Shown piece after piece: positions 12,988 through 22,310 of a stretch of 64,000 nt of DNA. Positions within the stretch are counted from its first letter, which is position 1; every line of letters starts with the position of its first letter. A program made the position numbers and the translations under genes. The DNA is taken from the NCBI RefSeq assembly GCF_037076565.1, contig NZ_AP029028.1:4216001-4280000 (forward strand), in the 5' to 3' direction. The notes beneath the pieces were generated by a model that did no database searches, was not told where the DNA came from, and saw nothing but the letters and a program-made list of their open reading frames with translations. This DNA comes from Herbaspirillum sp. DW155. GTDB taxonomy: Bacteria > Pseudomonadota > Gammaproteobacteria > Burkholderiales > Burkholderiaceae_D.

Positions 12988-13602
12988 ATGAACAAATTAG
13001 CAAAACTCGTCTTCGCTGCTGCGTCCGCAGCCATCGCACTGTCTGCCACCGCTCAGGAAACCAAGGACATCAAGGTTCGTCCCGGCAGCCTGTACCTGCA
13101 AGATGGCCGTGACGTCGTGACCCGCAGCGGTTTCGGTCTGTGCTGGCAAACCGCTTACGTGAACGGTCCGTGCGAAGAACCGCCCGCACCGGCTCCGGTT
13201 GCCGCTGCTGCTCCTGCTCCTGCTCCGGCACCTGCCGCTGCTCCGACCTCGGAAAAGGTCACCTACGCTGCTGACGCCTTCTTCGATTTCGACAAGGCAA
13301 CCCTGAAGCCGGCTGGCAAGGCCAAGCTGGACGAACTGGTTGGCAACCTGAAGTCGATCAACCTGGAAGTCATCATCGCCGTCGGCCACACCGACTCGAT
13401 CGGTTCCGTCGCCTACAACCAGAAGCTGTCGGTTCGCCGTGCTGAATCCGTCAAGGCCTACCTGGTTTCCAAGGGCGTTGAAGCCAACCGCGTCTACACC
13501 GAAGGCAAGGGCAAGTCGCAACCGGTCGCCGACAACAAGACCGCTGCCGGCCGCGCCAAGAACCGTCGCGTGGAAATCGAAGTTGTGGGCACCCGCAAGT
13601 AA
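12988..13602 (+). CDS. ompA: OmpA-family outer-membrane protein
   Basis: A 204-aa exported protein. Residues 1-22 form a signal peptide ending at SATAQ. A short beta-proteobacterial region with two Cys (GLCWQT and GPCEEP) follows, then an Ala/Pro hinge (about 65-88), and a C-terminal OmpA peptidoglycan-binding domain with GHTDSIG and NRRVEIEV. There is no eight-stranded barrel: the protein is far shorter than E. coli OmpA, as is common for the major OmpA-like porin of Burkholderiales. A GAGGAG ribosome site precedes the ATG and a strong terminator follows the gene, suggesting monocistronic high expression. Confidence 0.92.
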   Translation: MNKLAKLVFAAASAAIALSATAQETKDIKVRPGSLYLQDGRDVVTRSGFGLCWQTAYVNGPCEEPPAPAPVAAAAPAPAPAPAAAPTSEKVTYAADAFFDFDKATLKPAGKAKLDELVGNLKSINLEVIIAVGHTDSIGSVAYNQKLSVRRAESVKAYLVSKGVEANRVYTEGKGKSQPVADNKTAAGRAKNRRVEIEVVGTRK

Positions 13603-13628
13603 TCGATTGCTGCTACAAGGCTCTGATG

Positions 13629-13656
13629 AAAACCCCGCTTCGGCGGGGTTTTTTTA
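13629..13656 (+). terminator. Intrinsic terminator of the OmpA-family gene
   Basis: A perfect 8-bp stem AACCCCGC / GCGGGGTT with a TTCG tetraloop is followed by a T-run, 28 bp after the stop codon. Confidence 0.95.
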
Positions 13657-13772
13657 TTCCTGTTTCATTTGCTGGTCATGCACGTTTTGGCGTGCACTTG
13701 TCCCGTCATTGCGGCGCATCTTGACCTGGCACAGGCCACCCGCCGCGTCGGATTGGGCTATCATTAGGCCCC

Positions 13773-14489
13773 ATGAATACGACCAATGCGACCATGAACG
13801 CCGATCCCCAAGAGATCCAGAAATTCAGTGAACTGGCCCATCGCTGGTGGGACCCGGGTTCCGAATTCCGTCCCCTGCACGAAATCAACCCGCTGCGCCT
13901 GGAGTGGATCAACGCCCGCGCCCCGCTGGCCGGCAAGAAGGTGATCGACATCGGCTGCGGTGGCGGCATCCTGGCCGAATCGATGGCCAGGAAAGGCGCT
14001 GACGTCAGCGGCATCGACCTCTCCGACAAGGCCCTGAAAGTGGCCGATCTGCACAGCATGGAATCCGGCGTGCAAGTGCGCTACGAAAAGATCGCCGCCG
14101 AAGACATGGCCGCCCGCGAAGCCGGCCAGTATGACGTGGTGACCTGCATGGAAATGCTGGAACACGTGCCCGATCCGGCCGCCATCGTGCGCGCCGCCGC
14201 CACCCTGGCCAAACCGGGCGGCAAGCTGTTCTTCTCCACCCTGAACCGCAACATGAAGTCCTACGTGATGGCCATCATCGGCGCCGAATACGTGCTGCGC
14301 CTGCTGCCCAAAGGCACGCACGACTACGCCAAGTTCATCACCCCGGCCGAGCTGGCGCAGTACACGCGCGCAGCCGGCCTGCAGATCGATGCCTTCAAGG
14401 GCATGGGTTACAACCCGCTGACCAAGATCTATTCACTCAACGAAGATACCAGCGTGAACTATCTGGTGGCCTGTACCAAGCTGGCCTGA
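13773..14489 (+). CDS. ubiG: Ubiquinone biosynthesis O-methyltransferase
   Basis: A 238-aa SAM-dependent methyltransferase performing both O-methylations in ubiquinone synthesis. SAM motif I is [13 protein letters not shown] (about residues 57-69). The UbiG signatures [20 protein letters not shown] near the start and the EMLEHVPDP motif are present. It is followed after 76 bp, and a terminator, by gph; ubiG-gph is a common beta/gammaproteobacterial pair. Confidence 0.96.
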   Translation: MNTTNATMNADPQEIQKFSELAHRWWDPGSEFRPLHEINPLRLEWINARAPLAGKKVIDIGCGGGILAESMARKGADVSGIDLSDKALKVADLHSMESGVQVRYEKIAAEDMAAREAGQYDVVTCMEMLEHVPDPAAIVRAAATLAKPGGKLFFSTLNRNMKSYVMAIIGAEYVLRLLPKGTHDYAKFITPAELAQYTRAAGLQIDAFKGMGYNPLTKIYSLNEDTSVNYLVACTKLA

Positions 14490-14517
14490 GTAGCCACACT
14501 GTCCGACCACACCTGAC

Positions 14518-14546
14518 CGCCGCAGCCCTCACGCTGCGGCGTTTTT
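14518..14546 (+). terminator. Intrinsic terminator between ubiG and gph
   Basis: A perfect 9-bp GC-rich stem (CGCCGCAGC / GCTGCGGCG) with a 6-nt loop is followed by TTTTT. It lies just before the gph start, so it may attenuate rather than fully separate the two genes. Confidence 0.85.
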
Positions 14547-14565
14547 CTCTCTTGCCCTGACGACC

Positions 14566-15222
14566 ATGCCACTACGCCCTCCGCGCGCGATCCTGTTCGA
14601 CCTCGACGGCACCCTTGCCGATACGGCTCCCGACCTGGCGGCCGCTGCCAACTTCCTGCGTCACCAAAAAGGCATGGAAAATGCCCCCTATGAAAGTTTG
14701 CGCCCGGTCGCCTCGGCCGGTGCCCGCGGGCTCATCGGTGCAGCATTGGGCATCCATCCAGGCGATGCTGAATATGAAGAGTTGCGCGTAATTTTCCTGG
14801 ACCGCTACCAGGCCAACATGACCACCCACAGCCGTCTCTTCGACGGCATCCCGGCACTGCTGGCGCAACTGGAAGCACGCGGCATCGCCTGGGGCATCGT
14901 CACCAACAAAGCGGCGCGTTTCACCGACGTGCTGGCGCCGCAGATCGGTCTGGGCCATGCCGGCTGCATTGTTTCGGGCGATACCACCCCGCATCCCAAA
15001 CCGCATCCGGCCCCCTTGCTGGAAGCGGCCCGGCGCCTGCAGCTGGCGCCCGAGGATTGCTGGTACGTCGGCGACGACCTGCGCGACATCCAGGCCGGGC
15101 GCGCCGCCAACATGCCCACCATTGCCGCCGCCTGGGGCTATTGCGGCCACACCGAGCCCGCCGCCTGGCAAGCCGATGCGCTGCTGCATGCGCCGCTGGA
15201 GATCCTGACCCTGCTGGACTGA
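14566..15222 (+). CDS. gph: Phosphoglycolate phosphatase, HAD superfamily
   Basis: A 218-aa HAD hydrolase. Motif I is FDLDGTLADTAPDL (Asp nucleophile near residue 11), motif II lies in WGIVTNK, and motifs III/IV are KPHPAPLLEA and WYVGDDLRDIQAG. It removes phosphate from 2-phosphoglycolate formed by DNA repair. Length, motifs and linkage to ubiG fit Gph; a related HAD specificity such as MupP cannot be excluded, because that gene also sits next to ubiG in some proteobacteria. Confidence 0.85.
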   Translation: MPLRPPRAILFDLDGTLADTAPDLAAAANFLRHQKGMENAPYESLRPVASAGARGLIGAALGIHPGDAEYEELRVIFLDRYQANMTTHSRLFDGIPALLAQLEARGIAWGIVTNKAARFTDVLAPQIGLGHAGCIVSGDTTPHPKPHPAPLLEAARRLQLAPEDCWYVGDDLRDIQAGRAANMPTIAAAWGYCGHTEPAAWQADALLHAPLEILTLLD

Positions 15223-15245
15223 TTCGCTCCTCCCGCCCTGCTGTT

Positions 15246-15278
15246 GATGCGCTCCCGGAAACTTGAGCGCATCTTTCC
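15246..15278 (+). terminator. Terminator-like hairpin after gph
   Basis: A perfect 9-bp stem GATGCGCTC / GAGCGCATC with a 10-nt loop is followed by a short TTTCC tract. The weak U-run lowers confidence. Confidence 0.6.
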
Positions 15279-15419
15279 TCTCCTAGCAGTGCCATGTCGC
15301 CTCGCATTAGAATGACGACAAGCCGGCACCCGCCGCAGCACCACCCCCAATCACAACCAGAACCGGCCACCTGCGCATTCACCGCGCCAGGACGGACCGG
15401 CACCGACAAGGGAAACCCC

Positions 15420-18400
15420 ATGAGCAAGCCGGACCGCGCCTCTCTCACTCAGCACGCTTACTGGCAACGCCTGCAACGTCCGCTGCGCTGGGCCGGCTGG
15501 ACCGTGGCCGTACTGCTGGCGCTGGCCGCACTGAGCAGGGCCGCCCTGCCGGCGCTGGTGCGCAAGATCGCCATCGACCAGACCCAGGCCCAGACCGGCC
15601 GCAAGCTGGAGATTGGGGAGATCGCCTTCAATCCCTTCAAGCTGGCCCTGCGCGCTTCCGACATCACGCTCTATGAAGCCGACGGCACGCATCCTTTCTT
15701 CAGCGCCAAGGGCTTGCTGGCCGACCTGTCCGCCGCTTCGCTGCTGCGCCTGGCACCGGTGCTGGATGAGATCAAACTAAGCGCGCCGCAACTGCACGTG
15801 GTGCGGGTGGATGCGCAGGGCATCGGCCACTACAACTTCTCCGACATCCTCGACAAGCTGGCGGCCCAGCCCAAGAGCGAAGGGCAGGCGCGCTTCTCGC
15901 TGGCCAATGTGCAACTGCAGGATGGCCAGATCCGCTTCGAAGACAAGGTGACCGGCAAGAACATCGACATCGCCGCGCTGCAGCTCGGCCTGCCCTTCAT
16001 CTCCAACCTGCCCGGCAATATCGACAGCTTCGTGCAGCCGCAACTGTCGGCCACCATCAATGGCACGCCGCTGCACCTGAAGGGCCGCAGCAAGCCTTTC
16101 GCCTCGACGCAGGAATCGGCCTTCGCCATCGACATCGACCAGCTCGACCTGGTGAGCTACCTGCCCTTCGTCCCGCTCGAATTGCCGGTGGCGATCCAGA
16201 GCGCCAAGCTCAGCACCAGGCTGGACCTGGGTTTCACCCGCAAGGATGACAAACCGGCCGTGACCCTCGCAGGCGAGCTTCGCCTGGATGACCTCGCCCT
16301 GCAGGACAAGGCCCGCGCACCGCTGCTCAAGGCCAGATCGCTGGCGCTGCAGGTGAAGCAATTCGACGTGCTGGCGGCCAGCGGTGAACTCAGCCAGCTC
16401 ACGCTGGAGCAGCCGCAGGTCTGGGCCAGCATGAATGCGCGTGGTGAGATCAACTGGCAGCGTGCGCTGGCCGGTAGCAGCAACGCTGCAAGCAAGAGCG
16501 CCAGCCGCGCGCCCGCCAGGCCGGTCGCCACACCGGCGGCCACTGCAGCCCAGCCGGTGCCGGTCATCACACTGCAGCAACTGACCGTGCACGGCGGCGA
16601 AGTCAACTGGCGCGACGAAGCCAACGCCGCACCTGCCCAGCTCATCAGGCTGGGCAAGATCGACGTCAACGCCACCCAACTCTCCACCGCCGCCGATGCC
16701 AAGCCCGCCCACCTGCTGCTGTCAGCCGTGGAAAACGACCATGGCAAGCTGGGCTTCAATGGACAGATCCAGCCGCTCAAGCCGACGGTAACGGGCAAGA
16801 TCACGCTGGAGAACATCGACCTCGCAGGCTTCCAGAACTACCTGGCGCGCGCCCCCATCAGCGAAGTGGCGGGCAAGCTCTCCGGCCAGACCACGCTGCA
16901 GCTGCGCGATGGCCATCTCAAGCTCGACGACAGCAAGTTGCAACTGGCCGAGCTGCGTTTGACGCCGCCGGGCAAGGGCGCCCAGCCACTGGCCCTGCAA
17001 TCGCTGTCGCTGCAGGCGGCCACGCTCACCGATACGCTGGACCAGCCGGTCCCCTTCAAGCTGCAGGCGCGCTTCGACAAGAATGGCAGCGCCGAACTGT
17101 CCGGCCAGGCTGCACCGCACTTCAAGAGCGTGGCGCTGGAGCTTGAGGTGAAGGATCTGCCCATCATGCCCTTCCAGCACTATTTCACCGATGTGCTCAA
17201 TGTCACCATCAGCAGCGGCCTGGCCAGCGCCAAAGGCAAGCTGGACGTGACCCTGCCGCTTGAGGATCGCAAGCTGGCGCTGGACTACAAGGGCAACGCC
17301 GCCATCACCAACCTGCGCATGCAGGACAAGCAGACCTCCACCGATTTCCTGCGCTGGCGCACGCTGGACCTGGCGGGCATCCAGGCCAAGCTGGGTGGAC
17401 GTCCGCAAGTGACGCTGGAAAAAGTCACGCTGTCCAATTTCTACGCACGTGCCATCCTTTCCGAGAAGGGCCGCCTGAACCTGCAGGACATCGTGGTCGC
17501 CGATGCACAGGAGCAGGGCTCGATCACCGACGACAGCAAGAAGGGCGGCAAGGATAGCGCGCCGTCCAACACCGTCAACGCCCGCAAGACGGCCTCCACC
17601 GCGCCCATCACCCCTACCGCACCGGCCGCCGATGCCGCCGTGGTGCGCGTGGGCCAGGTGGTGCTCGAAGGTGGCAACATCAACTACACCGACAACTTCG
17701 TCAAACCCAACTACACCGCCAACATGACCGGACTGGCCGGCAGCATCGGCCAGATCTCCTCGGAGAAGCCGCAACCGGCACCGGTCAACATCACCGGCAA
17801 GATCGACAACGATGCGCCGCTGCAGATCTCGGGCGCCCTCAATCCGCTCTTCAAGCCCATGTATCTGGATCTCAAGGCCAGCGCCAACGGCGTGCAACTG
17901 CCGCGCCTGACGCCCTACTCGGCCAAGTACGCCGGCTATCCGATCACCAAGGGCAAGCTGTCGATGGATGTGCACTACAAGATCGAGAACGATGAGCTGG
18001 TGGCCCAGAACGATCTGCGCATCGAACAACTGAGCTTCGGCGAACGCGTCGACAGCCCCGATGCCACGAATCTGCCGGTGATGCTGGCGGTCTCGCTGCT
18101 CAAGGATCGCGATGGCAACATCAACCTGAACCTGCCGATTTCCGGGTCGTTGTCGGACCCGCAGTTTTCGGTGGGCGGCATCATCGTGCGCGTGTTCGTG
18201 AACCTGATCGTCAAGGCCGTCACCTCACCGTTCGCACTGATCGGCTCGATGTTCCGACCTGACGAGCACATCGGCGAACTGCGCTATATCGAGTTCGCCC
18301 CCGGCTCCTCGGAAGTAACCGATGAGGTACGCAAGAAGCTCGATGCGCTGGGCTATGTGCTGCATGAGCGTCCCGGCATCAAGCTCGACATCACCGGCCG

Positions 18401-18833
18401 GGTCGATCCGCAGGTGGATGACCAGGGCCTGCGCCGCGAAGCGCTGGAGCGCGCGATGCGCGCGCTCAAACGCGCCGACCTGATCGCCAGGGAGGGTCAG
18501 CCCGACGGACCGGTGCGCATCAGTGCGGCCGAACGCAGCAAGTATCTGGAGCGCGTCTACAAGGACGGCAAGTTCGACAAGCCGCGCAACATGATCGGCC
18601 TGACCAAGGCGATGCCTGATGCCGACATGGAAAAGATGATCCTGGAGCATACCGAGGTGACGCAAGATGACTTGCGCAAGCTGGCCCAGCGCCGTGCCGA
18701 CCAGGTGCGAAATTATTTACAGGAACAGAGCGTGATCGAACCGGCACGCATCTTCCTGATCGCCCCCAGGCTGGATGGCGCCGGCATCCCGGACAAGGAG
18801 CCCAAGGCGCGGGTCGATCTGAGGATACAGTGA
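15420..18833 (+). CDS. Large DUF748 (AsmA-like) envelope protein
   Basis: A 1137-aa protein with one N-terminal membrane anchor (about residues 25-45) and a long region of DUF748/AsmA-type beta-strand repeats. It carries low-complexity Ala/Ser/Pro linkers around 360-380 and 710-735. The C-terminal part contains an OmpA-like stretch (IEFAPGSSEVTDEVRKKLDA). Such proteins span the periplasm, and relatives of AsmA/TamB are implicated in lipid transport between membranes, but no function is proven for this family. The frame is open upstream; the ATG at 15420 gives the natural N-terminus ahead of the membrane anchor. It is monocistronic, upstream of the tmRNA gene. Confidence 0.85.
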   Translation: MSKPDRASLTQHAYWQRLQRPLRWAGWTVAVLLALAALSRAALPALVRKIAIDQTQAQTGRKLEIGEIAFNPFKLALRASDITLYEADGTHPFFSAKGLLADLSAASLLRLAPVLDEIKLSAPQLHVVRVDAQGIGHYNFSDILDKLAAQPKSEGQARFSLANVQLQDGQIRFEDKVTGKNIDIAALQLGLPFISNLPGNIDSFVQPQLSATINGTPLHLKGRSKPFASTQESAFAIDIDQLDLVSYLPFVPLELPVAIQSAKLSTRLDLGFTRKDDKPAVTLAGELRLDDLALQDKARAPLLKARSLALQVKQFDVLAASGELSQLTLEQPQVWASMNARGEINWQRALAGSSNAASKSASRAPARPVATPAATAAQPVPVITLQQLTVHGGEVNWRDEANAAPAQLIRLGKIDVNATQLSTAADAKPAHLLLSAVENDHGKLGFNGQIQPLKPTVTGKITLENIDLAGFQNYLARAPISEVAGKLSGQTTLQLRDGHLKLDDSKLQLAELRLTPPGKGAQPLALQSLSLQAATLTDTLDQPVPFKLQARFDKNGSAELSGQAAPHFKSVALELEVKDLPIMPFQHYFTDVLNVTISSGLASAKGKLDVTLPLEDRKLALDYKGNAAITNLRMQDKQTSTDFLRWRTLDLAGIQAKLGGRPQVTLEKVTLSNFYARAILSEKGRLNLQDIVVADAQEQGSITDDSKKGGKDSAPSNTVNARKTASTAPITPTAPAADAAVVRVGQVVLEGGNINYTDNFVKPNYTANMTGLAGSIGQISSEKPQPAPVNITGKIDNDAPLQISGALNPLFKPMYLDLKASANGVQLPRLTPYSAKYAGYPITKGKLSMDVHYKIENDELVAQNDLRIEQLSFGERVDSPDATNLPVMLAVSLLKDRDGNINLNLPISGSLSDPQFSVGGIIVRVFVNLIVKAVTSPFALIGSMFRPDEHIGELRYIEFAPGSSEVTDEVRKKLDALGYVLHERPGIKLDITGRVDPQVDDQGLRREALERAMRALKRADLIAREGQPDGPVRISAAERSKYLERVYKDGKFDKPRNMIGLTKAMPDADMEKMILEHTEVTQDDLRKLAQRRADQVRNYLQEQSVIEPARIFLIAPRLDGAGIPDKEPKARVDLRIQ

Positions 18834-18879
18834 GCAGTGAGGAAGAGGCTGCGCAATCCGGCCTTGAAAAGCCTGGCGC

Positions 18880-18908
18880 TGCCCATACAGTAGGGAGTAG
18901 GTTATAAT
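18880..18908 (+). promoter_or_regulatory. Candidate ssrA promoter
   Basis: A consensus -10 TATAAT lies at 18903-18908, 17 bp after a weak -35 (TGCCCA, 18880-18885). A short hairpin (TCCCGC / GCGGGA) lies in the transcribed leader at about 18914-18932, ahead of the mature tmRNA 5' end. Confidence 0.6.
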
Positions 18909-19014
18909 CGACTTCCCGCCGAAAAAGCGGGAGCCTCTTCAGGAAGCGTTGCAAGAGGCAAGCGTAATACGCAAGTCCATGCGCCCAGCAGGATTTGCGA
19001 AGCTTCAACACCAC

Positions 19015-19395
19015 GGGGCCGACTTGGTTTCGACAGGGGTTGCAAAGCGGAACAGGGCATGCCGAGGACTGGTTACCTCGTTAATCCATCCGGAACTGCT
19101 TAAATGCAAACGACGAATCTTACGCTCTCGCAGCGTAAATCGCACCTAGAAACCTAAGAAACTTCTAGCTCTACAGCACTTCTTCCCTGGGGTGTGCTGG
19201 CAACAGCGGTAGAGTCATTTACAGGGAATCGTGGCGTATGGGGTTACTTCATACGTCATTAAATCCAAGGTAACTCGTCCTGTCGAAGCGTGTGCGTCCG
19301 CGTCGCCAGGATTAAAACCAATTGGCTGCACTACGCATGTAGAACTGTCTGTAGAGTGCTTCTGGACGCGGGTTCAATTCCCGCCGGCTCCACCA
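19015..19395 (+). ncRNA. ssrA: Transfer-messenger RNA (tmRNA)
   Basis: The gene begins with the conserved GGGGCCGAC 5' acceptor half and ends with a T-arm (GGTTCAATTCC) and an encoded CCA at 19393-19395. It rescues stalled ribosomes through trans-translation with SmpB. The resume codon GCA is at 19106 and the tag reading frame runs 19106-19138, encoding ANDESYALAA. Length (381 nt) and pseudoknot-rich centre are normal. tmRNA 3' ends are frequent integration sites; accessory genes begin just downstream. Confidence 0.97.
19106..19138 (+). other. tmRNA proteolysis-tag reading frame
   Basis: Ten codons plus TAA encode ANDESYALAA. The ALAA end is the ClpXP degron. Most beta-proteobacterial tags read ANDETYALAA, so Thr-to-Ser at position 5 is a conservative variant. 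Confidence 0.93.
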
Positions 19396-19401
19396 ATACC
19401 G

Positions 19402-19434
19402 ATGCCCAACTGTGTATGCAGTTGGGCATTTTTC
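19402..19434 (+). terminator. ssrA intrinsic terminator
   Basis: A perfect 11-bp stem (ATGCCCAACTG / CAGTTGGGCAT) with a 6-nt loop and a T-rich tail starts 7 bp after the tmRNA CCA end. Confidence 0.93.
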
Positions 19435-19683
19435 TTGCCCCCTCGCGCTTCTGCGAGGGTTCACGCGGATGCCTGCGGACTTTGTGGTTCGGCGGGGTGC
19501 GTCCTTAAAGGTGCAAATGTCAACCTGCTGGTAAAAATGGCCAGGATTGGGTGTACATGCAAATTATCACCCATTAAGGTCAAACCGACGGCAGCGGCAG
19601 CAAATTAGTCGACAGAATGCTCATCTGATAGACTCTCGGCGATCTTCATCGACTGTCAACCACACCACTTGATTGCCAACGCC

Positions 19684-19887
19684 ATGAATACCGAACCGTG
19701 GGTCACTGCCGAGCATGTCGCCCATCACCTGGGCGTGGCCAAGGACACCGTTTATCGGTGGCGCGAGCGCAAGGGTCTCCCTGCCCATCGGGTTGGGCGA
19801 CTGTGGAAATTCCAGCTTTCCGAGGTCGACGATTGGGTACGCGCGGGAGGCGCGGCCGAAGAAAAAGATCAAACAAAAGGGGAGTAA
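19684..19887 (+). CDS. Small helix-turn-helix (excisionase/MerR-fold) DNA-binding protein
   Basis: A 67-aa protein that is almost entirely one winged HTH of the excisionase type (VTAEHVAHHLGVAKDTVYRW, then a wing and WKFQLSEVDDW). Such proteins are often the first gene of type I restriction loci and may regulate them, or are Xis/AlpA-like regulators of mobile DNA. It ends 2 bp before the hsdR start codon, so it is translationally linked to hsdR. A TTG five codons upstream (19669) could also serve as start; neither start has a strong ribosome site. Confidence 0.8.
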   Translation: MNTEPWVTAEHVAHHLGVAKDTVYRWRERKGLPAHRVGRLWKFQLSEVDDWVRAGGAAEEKDQTKGE

Positions 19888-19889
19888 CG

Positions 19890-22310
19890 GTGACATTTAA
19901 CGAAGAAGAAACTCGCTTCCACCTGATTGATCCGATGCTGCGCAAAAAGGGCTATGACGACCCCCAGCGCATTCGCCTGGAAACACCTGCCCCGGTGGAG
20001 CCGACCGGACCAAAGGGCCGCCGCAGCAAACGCGGGGGCCGAACTGATTACCTGTTGTGCGTACAGGTCGGCAACATGCCCAAGCCGCTCCCCGTCGCGG
20101 TGCTGGAAGCCAAGCGCTCGGACGACCACCCGCTCGCGGGTATGGAACAAGCCAAAGGTTACGCGGACTGCAAGCGCTTTGACGTGCAGTATGTGTTTGC
20201 CACCAACGGCTATCTTTATGGCGACTACGACAAGCCCAGCGGTATCCAGACTGGTCCGCATCCGCTGGAAGATTTCCCGCCGCATCCGGACCTGTGCGCG
20301 CGTTATGCACGGGACAAAGGCATTGATCTGCGTTCGCCTGAAGCCGCGCTGCTGTTTCAGGCCGACAGCCCGGCGTGGTCTGCCACACGCTACTACCAGG
20401 ATGCCGCCATCCGCGCCGCCTTCGAAAAGATCATTCTGCAACGGCAAGCCGGCAATCCTGCGCGCGTGCTGCTCACGCTGGCTACCGGCGCCGGGAAAAC
20501 CGTCATCGCTACCAACCTGCTCTGGCGCATGGCGCAAGCGGGCCTGTTACCCAAGCCCGCGTTGTTCTTGTGTGATCGTGACGAACTGCGCGAACAAGCC
20601 TACACCAAGCTCAAGGCTGCCTTTGGCGGTAACGCGCGCATTGTGGAAACCGTGCGCGGCCAGAACGCCGCTGCGAATGCGCGTATCCACATCGCCACCT
20701 ATCAGACCTTGGGCATCGACGAAAACGGCGACGGCAGTTTTCTCACCGAGCACTATAGCGAGGATGCCTTCAGCGTCATCATCATCGACGAATGCCACCG
20801 TTCGGCCTGGGGCAGATGGTCGCAGGTGCTCACCCGCAACCCCAACGCCATTCACCTCGGCCTGACGGCCACACCGCGCAAGCTGAAGCCGCCCAAGCAT
20901 GACAAGAAATCCAGGGATGTCGAGGCTGCCATTGCCGCAGACGATGCCATCACTGCACACAATGTCGAATACTTCGGCGAGCCGGTCTATGAATACACGC
21001 TGGCACAGGCACAAGAAGACGGATACCTCGCTGCCTGCGAAATCATCAAGCGCAAGGCAGACATCGATGCTCGTGTTTTCACGCGCGAAGAAATTCTCAA
21101 GGCCGGTGTCAGGGACATCAAAACCGGTAAGCCGTTGATCGAGGAAGATCTGACCAAAGCCGAATATACCGGCAAGGACTTCGACGACGAACTGTTCATC
21201 GACCTGCGCACGCCCAAGATGTGCGAAGACCTGTTCCAGCTCTTGTGCAACAACGGCGGGCCGGAGCAGAAAGTCATCATCTTTTGCACCCGCGACCTCC
21301 ATGCCGACCGCGTAGCCATGCAGATGAACAACCTCTATGCGCGTTGGTGTAAGGAGAATGGCAAGACACGCAAAGATAATTACGCATTCAAGTGCACCGC
21401 CAATGGTGGTGCGGACAAGATCGACATCATGCGTGGCAGTGGCGAGCGCGCCTTCATCGCCTGCACGGTGGACTTGCTGGAGGCGGGGGTGGACATCGAA
21501 CGCCTGAATGCGGTGGTGTTCTTCCGCTACCTGCAATCGGCCATCAAGTTTTATCAGATGGTCGGGCGTGGTACCCGCATCCATGAAGAAACGCAGAAAT
21601 ATAAATTCTGGCTATACGACTACACCGGCGTCACCGATCTGTTTGGCGTGGATTTCATCACCAATCCGCCTCGAACGGGTGGCGGCGGCAGTGGTGGGGA
21701 AAGCGGCGGAGAAGATGAGGGCGGTGGCGATGATGGCGGTACGGTCGTGCCGGTGATCGGTGGACAAAAGGTGGTAGTCAATGCACAAGGTAGTTTCATC
21801 CTCGTCAACCGGGGTGGTGTGGCCACGCCGATTCCGGTGGATGAATACCGGCGCGAAGTCATGTCCCGCGTGCTTTCCGAAGCGCATAACCTTGATGACT
21901 TCCGGGCCCTGTGGGTGGAAGCGAAAAAGCGTCGTCAACTCATCGACCACTTGCTGGGTGATCACCTGAGCCCGGAAGTGATCCGTGATGCCGAACACAT
22001 GAACGACTTTGACCTTTACGACTTCTTTAGCAAGCACGGCTATCACGCTAGAGCACTGACCCGACAACAGCGCGCAATGGAATACCTGAACACCAATAGC
22101 GCCTGGTTTGAGGGCATGGATGCCAAGTCGGCCATTGTGCTTAGGGGCCTGGGGCGTCAGTTTGCATTGGATGGCACTGAGGCAGTAGAGAGTAATGCGC
22201 TTTGGGAAGTGCCGGAAATCAAATTGGCCGGTGGGATTAATGCGCTGCGCGCGGTGGGTGCGCCGACGCAAGTTATGCAGGATGCGAAGATGAGGTTATT
22301 TGGCGTATGA
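19890..22310 (+). CDS. hsdR: Type I restriction endonuclease subunit R
   Basis: An 806-aa motor-nuclease subunit. The N-terminal nuclease site has D53 and the E73-A-K75 motif. The SF2 helicase has Walker A LATGAGKT (about 197-204), Walker B DECH (300-303), and motif VI QMVGRGTR. A Gly-rich linker (about 595-615) precedes an EcoEI-R-like C-terminal domain. It cleaves unmodified DNA after ATP-driven translocation. The GTG start at 19890 has an AGGGGAG ribosome site; the frame is open 64 codons upstream only because it shadows the HTH gene. The stop overlaps the hsdS start by 4 bp. Confidence 0.94.
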   Translation: MTFNEEETRFHLIDPMLRKKGYDDPQRIRLETPAPVEPTGPKGRRSKRGGRTDYLLCVQVGNMPKPLPVAVLEAKRSDDHPLAGMEQAKGYADCKRFDVQYVFATNGYLYGDYDKPSGIQTGPHPLEDFPPHPDLCARYARDKGIDLRSPEAALLFQADSPAWSATRYYQDAAIRAAFEKIILQRQAGNPARVLLTLATGAGKTVIATNLLWRMAQAGLLPKPALFLCDRDELREQAYTKLKAAFGGNARIVETVRGQNAAANARIHIATYQTLGIDENGDGSFLTEHYSEDAFSVIIIDECHRSAWGRWSQVLTRNPNAIHLGLTATPRKLKPPKHDKKSRDVEAAIAADDAITAHNVEYFGEPVYEYTLAQAQEDGYLAACEIIKRKADIDARVFTREEILKAGVRDIKTGKPLIEEDLTKAEYTGKDFDDELFIDLRTPKMCEDLFQLLCNNGGPEQKVIIFCTRDLHADRVAMQMNNLYARWCKENGKTRKDNYAFKCTANGGADKIDIMRGSGERAFIACTVDLLEAGVDIERLNAVVFFRYLQSAIKFYQMVGRGTRIHEETQKYKFWLYDYTGVTDLFGVDFITNPPRTGGGGSGGESGGEDEGGGDDGGTVVPVIGGQKVVVNAQGSFILVNRGGVATPIPVDEYRREVMSRVLSEAHNLDDFRALWVEAKKRRQLIDHLLGDHLSPEVIRDAEHMNDFDLYDFFSKHGYHARALTRQQRAMEYLNTNSAWFEGMDAKSAIVLRGLGRQFALDGTEAVESNALWEVPEIKLAGGINALRAVGAPTQVMQDAKMRLFGV

